Shown: positions 54,015 through 63,655 of the stretch, one piece after another
Layout: every line of letters starts with the position of its first letter
Numbering within the stretch: the stretch's first letter is position 1
From: Marispirochaeta sp.
Lineage (GTDB): Bacteria > Spirochaetota > Spirochaetia > JC444 > Marispirochaetaceae
Reading direction: 5' to 3'
Length of the DNA: 64,000 bases
Assembly (NCBI RefSeq): GCF_963668165.1
Contig: NZ_OY764213.1
Coordinates: 62,001-126,000, forward strand
Translations under genes and position numbers: made by a program
The notes under the pieces: model-generated
The model's input: the letters and a program-made list of their open reading frames with translations, nothing else
Told to the model about the DNA's origin: nothing
The model's database searches: none

Positions 54015-56339
54015 ATGAACATAAACACCATATCACGGATAGAAAATGCTTTTATGGAGGAGACAGCCACCCGGAAGACCTCCACGAACCTGCCCTATAT
54101 TGTCGTTGAAAATTTTCCAAAACTGGGGCTGATGACTTCGCTGCGGTTCCTGGAGTGGGCTGCAGAAAACCCCCAGGGAGTCATCAGCCTTCCCACCGGA
54201 AAGACACCGGAGTATTTCATAAAATGGACCGCGCATCTGCTCGAAGTCTGGGATGAAAAACCCGGAATTACCGTACGGGAAAAGTACGGACTCGATCGTG
54301 TAAAAAAACCGGACCTGAGCGGTTTGCGCTTCGTGCAAATCGATGAATTCTATCCTATTCATTCCGGGCAGCATAATAGTTTTTACAATTATGTGATCAA
54401 CTATTATATACAAGGTTTCGGACTGGATATGGACAATGCCCTGCTGATTAATTCGGACGACATTCCCTTACCGGATGGCAAACACTATTCGGAGGTCTTC
54501 CCCGGCTTGCAGGTCGATCTTTCTCTGCGTTATCGGGAATGCAGGAGCTCGCTGGAACAATTACAGCAGCGATCGATATTCATGATCGACCAGTGGTGCA
54601 GCAATTATGAGAAGCGAATACGAGATATGGGCGGCATAGGCTTTTTTATGGGCGGTATCGGACCCGACGGCCATATAGCTTTCAACACCCGCGGGTCAGA
54701 TCAGTATTCCACCACACGATTGACAGAGACCAATTTCGAAACCCAGGCGGTGGCAGCTTCCGACCTCGGAGGGATTGAGATCTCTGCAAACCGGCTGGTA
54801 ATCACCATCGGTCTGGAAACCATCACCTACAATCCGGACACGGTGGCTGTTATCATTGCGGCGGGCGAAGCCAAAGCCGAAGTAGTGAAAAACTCCCTCG
54901 AAAGCCCCTTAACAAACCTTTACCCGGCTACGGTTCTTAACAGAATACAAAACGGCAGGTTTTACCTGACAAAAGGGGCCGCATCGAAACTTACCGACAC
55001 TATGGACGCCTACTATAGAGAGGGAGACTGGAATCAGGAAAAATCCGACAGAGCGATTGTCGATCTGTGTAGAAAGAACAATACTTACGGTCATCATGTA
55101 TCACTCGAAGACCTGAGCCGTGATCAGTATTGCCGTCACATTCCTACCCTGAACGATAACACTGTGCCTTCGGTTCAGAAAAGTATTATCGGAAAGATAG
55201 AACAGGGACTGCGACAGGAAAAAAACCAGATCTTTCTCCACACCGGCCCGCACCACGACGATATCATGCTCGGTATACTGCCCTATATAGCGAACCATAT
55301 TAATGAAACTTCCAATCAGTTTCATTTTTCGATTCTGACATCCGGATTCACCGCTGTCACCAATCAGTTTATAATCACCGCACTCACCGACACGATTAAA
55401 TTCATTGACGATGGACTTATCCAGATGATAGCCTATCCCGATTTCTTCAAAGTCGGGTATCAATACAAATGGGACAAGGATGTATACCACTATCTTACCA
55501 AGGTAGCCGCCGGAGAAGAATACGAACTGCGGCGGGGTTTGTGTCACCGTATAGTAAGGGCATTGGTGGAAATATACGGTGTTAAAGACGCTGAGCACTT
55601 GAGAGAAACGCTGACAAATATCATCCTCCTCTTAAAAAACAGCTACGACGGGGAGAAGAATCCTCCTGAAATTCAACGGCTAAAAGGTATGCTGCGCGAG
55701 TTCGAGGAGGAATTGGTCTGGGCACATTTCGGTGTACAGGTAAAAAACGTACATCACCTCAGGCTGGGATTCTATACCGGAGACATGTTCACCGAACAGC
55801 CCGAACGGAAGCGGGATGTGGCCCCTATTCTGGATATGTTGAAAGAGGTCCGCCCCACGGTTATCAGCCTGGCCTTCGATCCCGAAGGCAGCGGTCCCGA
55901 TACGCATTACAAGGTCCTGCAGGCCATCGCGGCCGCCCTGCGCGAATGGAGAATGGAAGAGGACCTTTCCGGCCTGCGGATCTGGGGCTACCGTAACGTC
56001 TGGTATCGGTTTCATCCGGCGGAAGCTGACAGCATCATTCCGGTTTCTCTCGATGAGATGGCGGTAATGGACAGTCTGTTTACCGATTGTTATCTCAGCC
56101 AGGTGGATGCTTCTTTTCCCAGTTATGAACTCAACGGAAAATTCAGCCGTCTGTCACAGAAAATATGGGTAGAACAGTTGAAAGATATTCAACTGCTGCT
56201 CGGAAAAGACTACTTTTACCAGAATGAAAACCCGAAAATCCGTTCAAGTCATGGCATGATCTTCCTCAGGGAGATGAACATGGAGGAATTCCTGACACAC
56301 GCTCGCGAATTGGAAAGATCCATTGACGGTTGTTCCTGA
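54015..56339 (+). CDS. glucosamine-6-phosphate deaminase-like protein fused to a PIG-L-type deacetylase domain
   Basis: A 774-residue two-domain protein. The N-terminal part is NagB-like: LPTGKTPEYFIKW, FVQIDEFYPI, GGIGPDGHIAFNTRG near residue 212 and the TITIGLETI-like VITIGLETITYNP segment. From about 405 a LmbE/PIG-L metal-binding fold follows, with HTGPHHDDIMLGILP (HxDD metal site) and VISLAFDPEGSGPDTHYKVL. Together this would give deacetylation of an N-acetylhexosamine compound and deamination/isomerisation of the phosphorylated amino sugar. The start at 54015 follows AAGGAAG. Fused forms exist in other phyla. It stands alone here. Confidence 0.87.
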   Translation: MNINTISRIENAFMEETATRKTSTNLPYIVVENFPKLGLMTSLRFLEWAAENPQGVISLPTGKTPEYFIKWTAHLLEVWDEKPGITVREKYGLDRVKKPDLSGLRFVQIDEFYPIHSGQHNSFYNYVINYYIQGFGLDMDNALLINSDDIPLPDGKHYSEVFPGLQVDLSLRYRECRSSLEQLQQRSIFMIDQWCSNYEKRIRDMGGIGFFMGGIGPDGHIAFNTRGSDQYSTTRLTETNFETQAVAASDLGGIEISANRLVITIGLETITYNPDTVAVIIAAGEAKAEVVKNSLESPLTNLYPATVLNRIQNGRFYLTKGAASKLTDTMDAYYREGDWNQEKSDRAIVDLCRKNNTYGHHVSLEDLSRDQYCRHIPTLNDNTVPSVQKSIIGKIEQGLRQEKNQIFLHTGPHHDDIMLGILPYIANHINETSNQFHFSILTSGFTAVTNQFIITALTDTIKFIDDGLIQMIAYPDFFKVGYQYKWDKDVYHYLTKVAAGEEYELRRGLCHRIVRALVEIYGVKDAEHLRETLTNIILLLKNSYDGEKNPPEIQRLKGMLREFEEELVWAHFGVQVKNVHHLRLGFYTGDMFTEQPERKRDVAPILDMLKEVRPTVISLAFDPEGSGPDTHYKVLQAIAAALREWRMEEDLSGLRIWGYRNVWYRFHPAEADSIIPVSLDEMAVMDSLFTDCYLSQVDASFPSYELNGKFSRLSQKIWVEQLKDIQLLLGKDYFYQNENPKIRSSHGMIFLREMNMEEFLTHARELERSIDGCS

Positions 56340-56499
56340 GGATACAACGATTCGACTTTCTCGATTGATGATGGGGAAAAAGTTTTTAGCGGCGGCGTCA
56401 GGATCTCCTGTATACGAGCGCATCCGTGGAATCTTCCGGCAGGCTGCAGTTTCAGTCCGGTGTTGACACTACTGCGCATACGAACCCCGAAGAAGCGGA

Positions 56500-58482
56500 T
56501 CATTTAAAGGATAGGGCGGTTTTGAGAAACTCCAGTCTCTGCTCCATCGATTCCTTGGATTGATCACCCTCGTATGCCAGGTACAGCGAGAATACGCTCT
56601 CCTCGTCTTCGCTGAATTGTGGATGCACGGTTCCGATATCCGTATGCCCATCCAGCATGTAGGTTGAAGAGTTGTACGGATGACGTCGATTGCGAAAATC
56701 CTCCCATTTCTGATGATAGGATTCGGGCAGATCTTCAGAGGGCTTCAGGAACCGATAGGAGACAAAGTAATTATCTCGCTTTGATTCGCTAAAGTTGATT
56801 TTACGAAGCCCCCAGACAAATTCCCCCTCCTGCTCGAAGACATCCCTCGTTAGCGTCATCATCATGGTATCGCCAACTGTAAGGAAATCCGATCCGAATG
56901 AGATGGAGATTTCGTCCGTCTCGACATTTAAGCGCCCCTCGTTCTCATAGGAGAGATCCATGTCCGCGTATTGCCCGAAGGAAGATTCCTCATTAGCAAG
57001 ATAACCGGCCCATTCCTGCAGCGTCGCGGAATAGGGAACATAGATGAGATCGGCAATCTTCCCGAAGTCATAGAGCCACATATCGAGCGACGATGAGTCG
57101 ACAAAGGTCATTACCCCAATGACACCGCTGGGCACGGCGGTCCACATCATGATTCCGACTTCGTCGGCGTAGTCGATGGTCCATACACCAACATGCCAGT
57201 GCCGTTCGTACCGATCAGTGATGGTTTTGTTCAGGAAGGGTTCCCCCAGTGTTTTGATCCGGATATCGTCGCCGGCGAATTTCCTGCTAAAGCTGACTCC
57301 GGAGATCAGGGTGTCCATAACCGATTTCGGAGAATCATAGAGTTCGTCGTGGGACATTCTCTTTGGCTTCATCAAATCAAAATACACGCTTCCGGCAATA
57401 CTGACGTACTGGACCTGCCCCTCGTCTCCCAAATTACCGCTGTTCTTGTCCAATGAGCTGAAATACCATTTTCGATCGTCTTTGTTCCGGTAAATCACCT
57501 GGATGCCGCCGGACGTGGAGGCACCGTGAAGAGCTTCATCGCTGCCGCTGCCTTCTGGGAACAAACCTCCGGATTCTTCGAGGAACGCCTCCATGTTCGC
57601 TTCGTAACTCTCCATATACCCGTTCTTCATCCGGCTCTTGACTTCCCTCAGGTCCATCGGAAGATCGATCTCGCGGACATACGGTATGAGCCCGCTTTTC
57701 TCACCCATAAGGAGGCTGAACGAATAGGCATAATCTCTATCCATGTATCCTTTACCCTCGGTCACGGCGGTGATTTCAGACACCGGGAGAGAATACGAAA
57801 AATTATCATCTTTTAAGTCGATGACTCCGATCACCTTCATGTCCGCACCTATAAGCGGGCCGCCGCTTGAACCCTTGTCGTTCGGCGGGGAACTCTTGAT
57901 GTATTTCCACTCGCCATTCTTCGGTTCAACCATATCACCCAGAATGGTTCCCGGAACCGCGACGATTCCCTGGCCGTAGATGTTACCCACCTGGAATACT
58001 GTTTCGTTCTTTACATAGGGGCCATCGCGGAATTCCAAATACGAATCCGCCCGAAATCCTTCGACTGTGAATTCGACGAAATCCTTGCTGTCATGAAAGC
58101 GGATCAGATTCGTCACAGGGAACACTTCGCCATTGGAATCACGGATGAAATAATCCTCATAGAGAAGGGAATCGTCCGTGAGCGAGAAAACATGAGCGGC
58201 TGTGATGAATCGATCTTCGCCGATGGCAAATGCTGTTCCGATAGAATTGTAATCGTCTGTTCGCACTATATACGGGATTTTTTCCCACGGCAGCTCCCGG
58301 TCATAAACGATATGTTCCGCTTCCAATCGCGGCACTACAACCTCAAAACATGTTTTCTGGATGACGGCAGTAATATCACGCTTCACCAGGTTGCTGCCCT
58401 GAGTATCTCCGCCCGGAGTGACACAGCCGATTGTAATAATTAAAGAGAGAACAATGAGTACCAAGGATGAGAGTCTCTTCAT
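56500..58482 (-). CDS. lipoprotein with trypsin-like serine protease domain
   Basis: A 660-residue protein starting MKRLSSLVLIVLSLIITIGC, a lipoprotein signal with Cys20 or so as the acylated residue. The N-terminal 200 residues are a trypsin/DegP-type protease: FITAAHVFSL (His), KDFVEFTV (Asp region) and SPPNDKGSSGGPLIG (Ser). No PDZ domain follows; the remaining 400 residues contain beta-rich segments (VGVWTIDYADEVGIMMWTAV) that I do not recognise. ATG at 58482 follows AAAGGA. It may process proteins at the cell surface. Confidence 0.8.
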   Translation of the reverse strand: MKRLSSLVLIVLSLIITIGCVTPGGDTQGSNLVKRDITAVIQKTCFEVVVPRLEAEHIVYDRELPWEKIPYIVRTDDYNSIGTAFAIGEDRFITAAHVFSLTDDSLLYEDYFIRDSNGEVFPVTNLIRFHDSKDFVEFTVEGFRADSYLEFRDGPYVKNETVFQVGNIYGQGIVAVPGTILGDMVEPKNGEWKYIKSSPPNDKGSSGGPLIGADMKVIGVIDLKDDNFSYSLPVSEITAVTEGKGYMDRDYAYSFSLLMGEKSGLIPYVREIDLPMDLREVKSRMKNGYMESYEANMEAFLEESGGLFPEGSGSDEALHGASTSGGIQVIYRNKDDRKWYFSSLDKNSGNLGDEGQVQYVSIAGSVYFDLMKPKRMSHDELYDSPKSVMDTLISGVSFSRKFAGDDIRIKTLGEPFLNKTITDRYERHWHVGVWTIDYADEVGIMMWTAVPSGVIGVMTFVDSSSLDMWLYDFGKIADLIYVPYSATLQEWAGYLANEESSFGQYADMDLSYENEGRLNVETDEISISFGSDFLTVGDTMMMTLTRDVFEQEGEFVWGLRKINFSESKRDNYFVSYRFLKPSEDLPESYHQKWEDFRNRRHPYNSSTYMLDGHTDIGTVHPQFSEDEESVFSLYLAYEGDQSKESMEQRLEFLKTALSFK

Positions 58483-58651
58483 TGCTATTCCTTTTTTAAT
58501 GCACATAATATACCGGTTTCCTGCAAAGAAAATCCGTGATACATGATAGGAAAAATATCCGAGGAGTGCAAGGCCGAAACCGGAAGTATTATAATTGAAA
58601 GCAATCGGCCCAGTTTATTTTACATGCACTTTTTTTTTCTATTGCACCGCT

Positions 58652-59146
58652 TCACATTACATACTGAAGAATAGGCTTTATCCCGTCCCTGTCTACATTA
58701 TCTTTATCCTGCAGCATCTTTTCCTTGATTACGGGATTTTTTTCCATTGCCTGGCCTATTCTCATAAGAATCTTGTCCATTCTGTTAAGTTTTTTGAAAA
58801 TCATTCTTCCTCCCTGCGGGAAATATTGTATGTTGCCTGATATTTCCGGTTCAAAACTTGATTCAAAAATTTTGCGCAGCTGCGGGTTCTGCGGTAAGGC
58901 TCCGGAGGTAGTGTAAAGAACTACCCTTTTACTTTTAAGGACATTCCATTTTTTCCTGATCCATTGGGAAACAGGTATTGAATTTGCAAGGACCGGGCAG
59001 CCGAATATGACGATATCCGCCTGTTTAATATCCTTTATCGCTGCTTTTGCAAGCTCCAACGCGGGAAATCCAGTTTCTTCCTCGAGCCATTGCGCGTATT
59101 GCCTTGTCGCGCCGTTCCTGGATTTGTACAGAATAATACCTTTCAT
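58652..59146 (-). CDS. flavodoxin-domain protein
   Basis: A 164-residue FMN-binding flavodoxin-like protein. MKGIILYKSRNGATRQYAQW is the phosphate-binding loop, IKQADIVIFGCPVLANSIPV and VVLYTTSGALPQNPQLRKIF are the other FMN contacts. It resembles HemG-like flavodoxins of anaerobes. It lies downstream of a TetR gene on the same strand (18-base gap) and is probably under its control. Confidence 0.88.
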   Translation of the reverse strand: MKGIILYKSRNGATRQYAQWLEEETGFPALELAKAAIKDIKQADIVIFGCPVLANSIPVSQWIRKKWNVLKSKRVVLYTTSGALPQNPQLRKIFESSFEPEISGNIQYFPQGGRMIFKKLNRMDKILMRIGQAMEKNPVIKEKMLQDKDNVDRDGIKPILQYVM

Positions 59147-59164
59147 TTTCTTACTCCTTGTCTT

Positions 59165-59782
59165 TTATTGTGCCAACCCTTGTATAAACAGGGTGATGTG
59201 CCCGATCAATTCATTCTTCAGCACCCCTGGATCTTCGCCATCCAGCTCCCTGAGGGTGTGTTCTATTTCGAGGCCTTGAAGCAGGTATACATAATGGTCT
59301 GCAGTCATTTCAATCCCACAGTCCCTGATCATTTCTTTCTTTCGCATCTCGCTGAAAAGCGCTTTAACCAGATCTTTCCTGGCTTTTGTCATGGTATCCA
59401 GATAGAATTCCCTGCATTTCTGATTTAGATACATTTCATTGATGAGTATCCGGGAGATAAGTCCGCTTGTCGGGTCCATGTATTTAAGAAATTCCCGGGT
59501 ACCAGCCATCCAGAACTCCACCGGGTCTGTAAGATCGTCGACATCGGTGGATTTCAGGGCGTCCAGGGCGTGAACCGCCTTGTCAAATACATCCATCTGA
59601 TACGCAAGAATACCGTCGAGGATCGCTTCCTTTCCGTTAAAATGATTATACAGGGAGCTCTCCTTTATTCCGACTTCCCGGGCAATGTCCCTGACGGATG
59701 TGCCGTGATACCCTTTCCGGGAAAATAGAACTACTGCCGTCTTGAAGATTGTGTCCCTGGTGTTTGTCTTGTCCACTTGCAT
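59165..59782 (-). CDS. TetR/AcrR-family transcriptional regulator
   Basis: A 205-residue repressor: N-terminal helix-turn-helix TRDTIFKTAVVLFSRKGYHG, TSVRDIAREVGIKESSLYNH, FNGKEAILDGIL, and an all-helical ligand domain. It starts just left of a strong inverted repeat that is probably its operator, and it precedes the flavodoxin gene in the same operon. Confidence 0.93.
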   Translation of the reverse strand: MQVDKTNTRDTIFKTAVVLFSRKGYHGTSVRDIAREVGIKESSLYNHFNGKEAILDGILAYQMDVFDKAVHALDALKSTDVDDLTDPVEFWMAGTREFLKYMDPTSGLISRILINEMYLNQKCREFYLDTMTKARKDLVKALFSEMRKKEMIRDCGIEMTADHYVYLLQGLEIEHTLRELDGEDPGVLKNELIGHITLFIQGLAQ

Positions 59783-59787
59783 AGCTC

Positions 59788-59829
59788 CTAACGAACGATC
59801 GTTAGTTTAACTGAACTATCGTTCGTTAG
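59788..59829 (-). promoter_or_regulatory. TetR operator
   Basis: CTAACGAACGAT (59788-59799) and ATCGTTCGTTAG (59818-59829) are perfect inverted arms; the inner part adds CGATCGTTAG, giving overlapping palindromes. Six bases separate it from the start codon, so binding would silence the TetR-flavodoxin operon. Confidence 0.8.
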
Positions 59830-59855
59830 TCAAGTAGTAAAAAACCAGAGTCCGC

Positions 59856-59962
59856 GATGTCCTGGTTTGTACACCTGATCGACAGTATGGCTATTTATTA
59901 ATGGGTAATGCTCTCCGGTGTCTATTGGAAGACAAATGGCATGTGGGAAAAAAGCGCAGCCA
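59856..59962 (+). repeat. interspersed repeat unit without hairpin, copy 8
   Basis: GATGTCCTGGTTTGTACAC (shared with 47636-47654) is followed by CTGATCGACAGTATGGC, TTATTAATGGG-AATGCTC and AGACAAATGGCATGTGGGAA, the central blocks of the long unit. The hairpin block is missing. Confidence 0.8.
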
Positions 59963-60046
59963 CAGTGGCTGAACCAGTGGGCCAGCAATGATCTTCTGAT
60001 TTAAAATGGATGAAATAATTGGTAAATTCCCATAGGATAGGAAAAT

Positions 60047-60480
60047 ATGTTAAAAAATTCCTCCCGCGTGAGTGCACGGAAGCTGCGAAAAATGGTCAAA
60101 AATCCGTGCACTGAGTGGGAGGATGATTTGCACAAAAAGCAAATTGCTTATCCTGAGTTTGTGGATTTTTATCTTCCTTTCGGTGGACGCCTGTGTGCAG
60201 ATAACCGGTGGGTACAAATATCAAAGATTATCCCCTGGAGAGACAGAACAGCAGTACGCGAAATCGTTTTCCAAGAAAAAATGACGCCGAGTGAAGAGCG
60301 TTCGGGTTGCTTTGGGTGGCGCTTATCAGGAAGGCCCCATTTTTACCGCAAGTCTGATGGTGTATTTCCGCAAACGCCTTGGCCCTGGGATAATGAGGAC
60401 AGAAATCCCCTTAACAGTCGGGAAAAGAATAAGGAAAAGCCGGATAATTTATACAGATCCAAGAAATCCAGCTCTGTAAA
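60047..60480 (+). pseudogene. IS5/IS1182-type transposase, N-terminal remnant
   Basis: WEDDLHKKQIAYPEFVDFYL and PFGGRLCADNRWVQISKIIP match the N-terminus of this transposase type; the frame then shifts to EQQYAKSFS and later to KSVRVALGGAYQEG and TASLMVYFRKRLGPGIM. At least three frame changes and no DDE domain. The upstream residues MLKNSSRVSARKLRKMV are not family-like. Confidence 0.75.
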
Positions 60481-60740
60481 TTAAAATGTAAATAGAGTGA
60501 TTTTTCAGAAGAGGTTTTCCTGCAGTTTCAACAACTGCTTCAACCTGATGATCGCTTTTGTCACGATTTGTGCTGTCGCTACGCTCCCGACGTTAAGATT
60601 GTCGATTACTATTGCATGGGAGTGGCGAGGACATGCATCGACTTTCAAACATTCATCCTGGAGAAGTACCGTTCCCCAAAGGTAGAATCCATTTTTCCCT
60701 TGGGGAACTCAAAAAACAGCCCAAGCACGGAATCACATCC
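60481..60740. other. intergenic stretch
   Basis: About 260 bases with short frames only (for example one reading DLCCRYAPDVKIVDYYCMG) that I do not recognise; probably a further decayed transposase part. Confidence 0.4.
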
Positions 60741-61865
60741 TTACCCGTTTATCCGGTAATAGCGGAGTGTGAGTCCGGCGTTCCAGCCTGGCCCGGTCTC
60801 CCGCTGAGCGTTCCATCCAACACTGCCCCGGACACCGAGTTCGATTCCGTGGGTAATCATTGCAGCGACGCCTATTGCGCTTCCCTGGTAAAACCGGCCC
60901 TCCTCTCCATGGTAGAAAAGATCGTGGGCGGCGATGACGACAATTGTGCCTGGAACAACCTCCAGCACGAGGTCCAGATTCAGCAAGGGGGATTCACTGG
61001 TAATGAACTCGCCAGGATAGTAGCCACTGAGCCTCGGAAACGGGCTGAACATGTCCGTCTGCCCCACCATCCACTGTTCCAGTTGGTACATGTTCCGCCC
61101 GTGCAGGTAGGACGCCTGTCCTCCCAGATTCAGTCGGCGCGTCATATCGCGGTGGTAGCTCGCCTGATACACTGCCCGGTACGCCGGGCGGGCGTCGTGA
61201 GTATAGTGTGCCTCGTCCGGTCCCCACTCCTGACAGTCGAATTGATAGATCAGCTCCGGCACCACCGAAATGCGGTAGCCCTGTGCTGAAGTAAATTCCG
61301 ACGGCAGCCCCCCGGACAGCGTTGACAGGGCAATCTCGACCCCGCCGGTGTAGGAGACGCTGTTCTCCGGCGGAGCAAAGTTTGAACTGTTACTGTCGTA
61401 GTCGCAGAGATTCATCGAGTGGTTCATGGATACGCCGAGGACGTCCCCAATGATATGATTCAGTGTGACTCCAAGGTTACTCTGCGGGCTGCGCATTGTC
61501 CAATCCATGGCTTCACCGTCCCGGTAGAACGTCTGGTCCATCCCCAACAGGAGCCCGTCGCTGTGGATCGTAACATTTACGGGGAATCCCGTCATGCGCA
61601 CAAAGGTGAAATCCACGGCAGCGTAGATTCCGGCAAACGTCACCTGCAGGGCGTGTCCGCTGCCGAAGAAATCCTGATCGATATACAGCAGCGCCGGAAA
61701 AGCACTCCCGTACAGCTCTCCATCGTACTGCCCACCGACCATTCCCTCGGCGAACACGCCAAATATTCGTGTCGGTGCGCTTGAGTGTTCCTCCGTGTCC
61801 CCGAAAAGGGGACACACGAGGGCTGTCAACAACAGGTACAGTGTTATAGCGGATCTCATTTTCAT
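60741..61865 (-). CDS. exported beta-rich protein, probably outer-membrane
   Basis: 374 residues with a signal peptide (SAITLYLLLTALVCPLFG). The mature part alternates aromatic and small residues (GVFAEGMVGGQYDGELYGSA, FAGIYAAVDFTFVRMTG, HGIELGVRGSVGWNA) and ends in an aromatic strand (WNAGLTLRYYRING), consistent with a beta-barrel. I cannot name a family. It starts 15 bases after the hydrolase gene upstream ends, so the two are co-transcribed. Confidence 0.7.
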   Translation of the reverse strand: MKMRSAITLYLLLTALVCPLFGDTEEHSSAPTRIFGVFAEGMVGGQYDGELYGSAFPALLYIDQDFFGSGHALQVTFAGIYAAVDFTFVRMTGFPVNVTIHSDGLLLGMDQTFYRDGEAMDWTMRSPQSNLGVTLNHIIGDVLGVSMNHSMNLCDYDSNSSNFAPPENSVSYTGGVEIALSTLSGGLPSEFTSAQGYRISVVPELIYQFDCQEWGPDEAHYTHDARPAYRAVYQASYHRDMTRRLNLGGQASYLHGRNMYQLEQWMVGQTDMFSPFPRLSGYYPGEFITSESPLLNLDLVLEVVPGTIVVIAAHDLFYHGEEGRFYQGSAIGVAAMITHGIELGVRGSVGWNAQRETGPGWNAGLTLRYYRING

Positions 61866-61880
61866 AGCTCCTTTACAAAC

Positions 61881-63566
61881 TCAATGCCCGCGTATCGCAG
61901 AGTCTCCCGCGATCCGTAAACACGATACTCGATAATATTGCCCACGTTCCGGCCAAATCCCCTGAACCTGCAGCAGCGTGTCGTTGAGGGTGGTGAGCGC
62001 AAGCTTCATCCACTCCCCAGTATCTGTTTCGACGTTCAGCACCGGTGCCCAGGCGGCTTCGTCATAGGAGAACTCTATCGTCTCAAAAAACTGCCCTTCG
62101 ACGGTGTACCGGCCGGTTCGCTCCTGCCATTCCAGCGACAGCTCTTGTGAAGAAACGGGGGTGACCGGGCCCAGATAGAAATGGTCCATGTAACAGAAAA
62201 ATGCCGCCTCCTCCACATGGGAGGGCTTCAGAACCAGTCCGGTCGTTCCAAGGGCGATCGAGTTGTCGGTTCGGAACGTCACAGTCGTGTCGACGCCTAT
62301 GGCGGGAATGCTCGCGATCAATTCATCTTTCCGCGTCTCAAGTGATGCCATGCCGAGCCCGCCGATCACATAGTGGCCATCCAGCGTACTCCGTTCCATA
62401 GCGGTGGATGGCCGGGTTTCGGGAGCGCTTTCGGGCCCGGCCTTACCCGTCGTCAGCAGGTTGGCGATGTCTATAATCAGCGGTGTGAGGACGAAGTTGT
62501 CCCCGGCGTTGTCGTTGGACACTAGAAAGATTCCCAGGTCTTCCCCTGGAATCAGCCGCATTTCGGCATAGAACGGTGGGAGCGTTCCGCCGTGGCCATA
62601 CATTGGCGTACCGCCCAGGGAGTCGATCCAGAACGTCAGGCCAATCTCAAATGCGTCATCCAGGGGATTATCACCGTTCTGCGGAACGAACATTGACCGA
62701 AGGGTTTCGGGCTCCAGGAGCGCATCGGAGGTGCCGGCGGCGGACGCAAGCAGTTTCTCCAGGAACAGCCGCATGTCCTTCGCCGAGAGCAGCACCGATC
62801 CGGCCGGAACGTCCTTGATCAGGGAAAGATCCTCCGGCTCTCCGTCGGTGAATCCACCGGACACCTTCGGATTCTCCAGGTCAGAGAGGTAAACGCGGGC
62901 GTTCTCCATGCCGAAGGGCTCAAAAATCGTTTCGGTAATGTACTGCCCATATGAGGTTCCGGAGACGGTTGCCACCAGTTCGCCCAGCAGACTGAACCCG
63001 ACGTTGTTGTAGGCAAACACCGTACCCGGATCCCACACTAGGTACTCCCGGGAAAGGCGCCGGGAGGTATTCATGAAAGCGTCGGCGCTGGGACGGTCCA
63101 GTATGAAGTCCTTAAGATAGGCACTGGGAAGTCCCGAGTGGTGAGTCAACAGGTCGCGGACCGTCACAGCAGTCTTCGTATTCCCGAGAGATTGCGGGCG
63201 AAACTCCGGCATATAATCCCGAACATCCGCCTCCAGATCGATGACGCCCTCCTCCACGAGGTTCATCACCGCCAGAGCGGTAATGATTTTGGTGACCGAC
63301 CCGATCTGAAACAGCGTATCCTCGGTCACCGGATTGCCCTCGCCATCTCGTGCGCCGAATCCGCGGACCACCACCGGTTCACCGTTGTGGACTACCGCCG
63401 CCGTTAGTCCGGTGATACCGGTCTGGTCAATCCGTTCCTGGATGAGGTGCTCCACTGCCTCGCGAGTACCGCAACCTTCCGCCGCGCGTTGGGCGGGTGC
63501 GACGGTACAGGAGAAAAGGGCAACAGCAACTGCGGTTGCGACAACAGACAACAGAAATCGTTTCAT
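61881..63566 (-). CDS. serine hydrolase of the beta-lactamase/penicillin-binding fold
   Basis: A 561-residue lipoprotein (AVAVALFSC lipobox) of the class C beta-lactamase/DD-peptidase clan. The nucleophile motif is GSVTKIITAL (SxxK), followed by FAYNNVGFSLLGELV (YxN) and a HGG-type third motif in MYGHGGTLPP. The last 170 residues form a DUF3471-like beta domain. Such proteins are often esterases or peptidases and not resistance enzymes. It heads an operon with the surface protein gene. Confidence 0.88.
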   Translation of the reverse strand: MKRFLLSVVATAVAVALFSCTVAPAQRAAEGCGTREAVEHLIQERIDQTGITGLTAAVVHNGEPVVVRGFGARDGEGNPVTEDTLFQIGSVTKIITALAVMNLVEEGVIDLEADVRDYMPEFRPQSLGNTKTAVTVRDLLTHHSGLPSAYLKDFILDRPSADAFMNTSRRLSREYLVWDPGTVFAYNNVGFSLLGELVATVSGTSYGQYITETIFEPFGMENARVYLSDLENPKVSGGFTDGEPEDLSLIKDVPAGSVLLSAKDMRLFLEKLLASAAGTSDALLEPETLRSMFVPQNGDNPLDDAFEIGLTFWIDSLGGTPMYGHGGTLPPFYAEMRLIPGEDLGIFLVSNDNAGDNFVLTPLIIDIANLLTTGKAGPESAPETRPSTAMERSTLDGHYVIGGLGMASLETRKDELIASIPAIGVDTTVTFRTDNSIALGTTGLVLKPSHVEEAAFFCYMDHFYLGPVTPVSSQELSLEWQERTGRYTVEGQFFETIEFSYDEAAWAPVLNVETDTGEWMKLALTTLNDTLLQVQGIWPERGQYYRVSCLRIAGDSAIRGH

Positions 63567-63655
63567 ACAATGCTCCTCGACAAAGTTTATATTGTAGAAC
63601 TACCCCCACAGGGGGTCGGAGGAGAATCGTCCATTGTATGATTTCGGGTAGGAAA

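Noticed and set aside
12663..59962. Calling the repeats integron attC sites outright
   Set aside because: The core boxes only loosely fit, the stem lacks the usual extra-helical bases, and no integron integrase is seen; kept as a hypothesis only.
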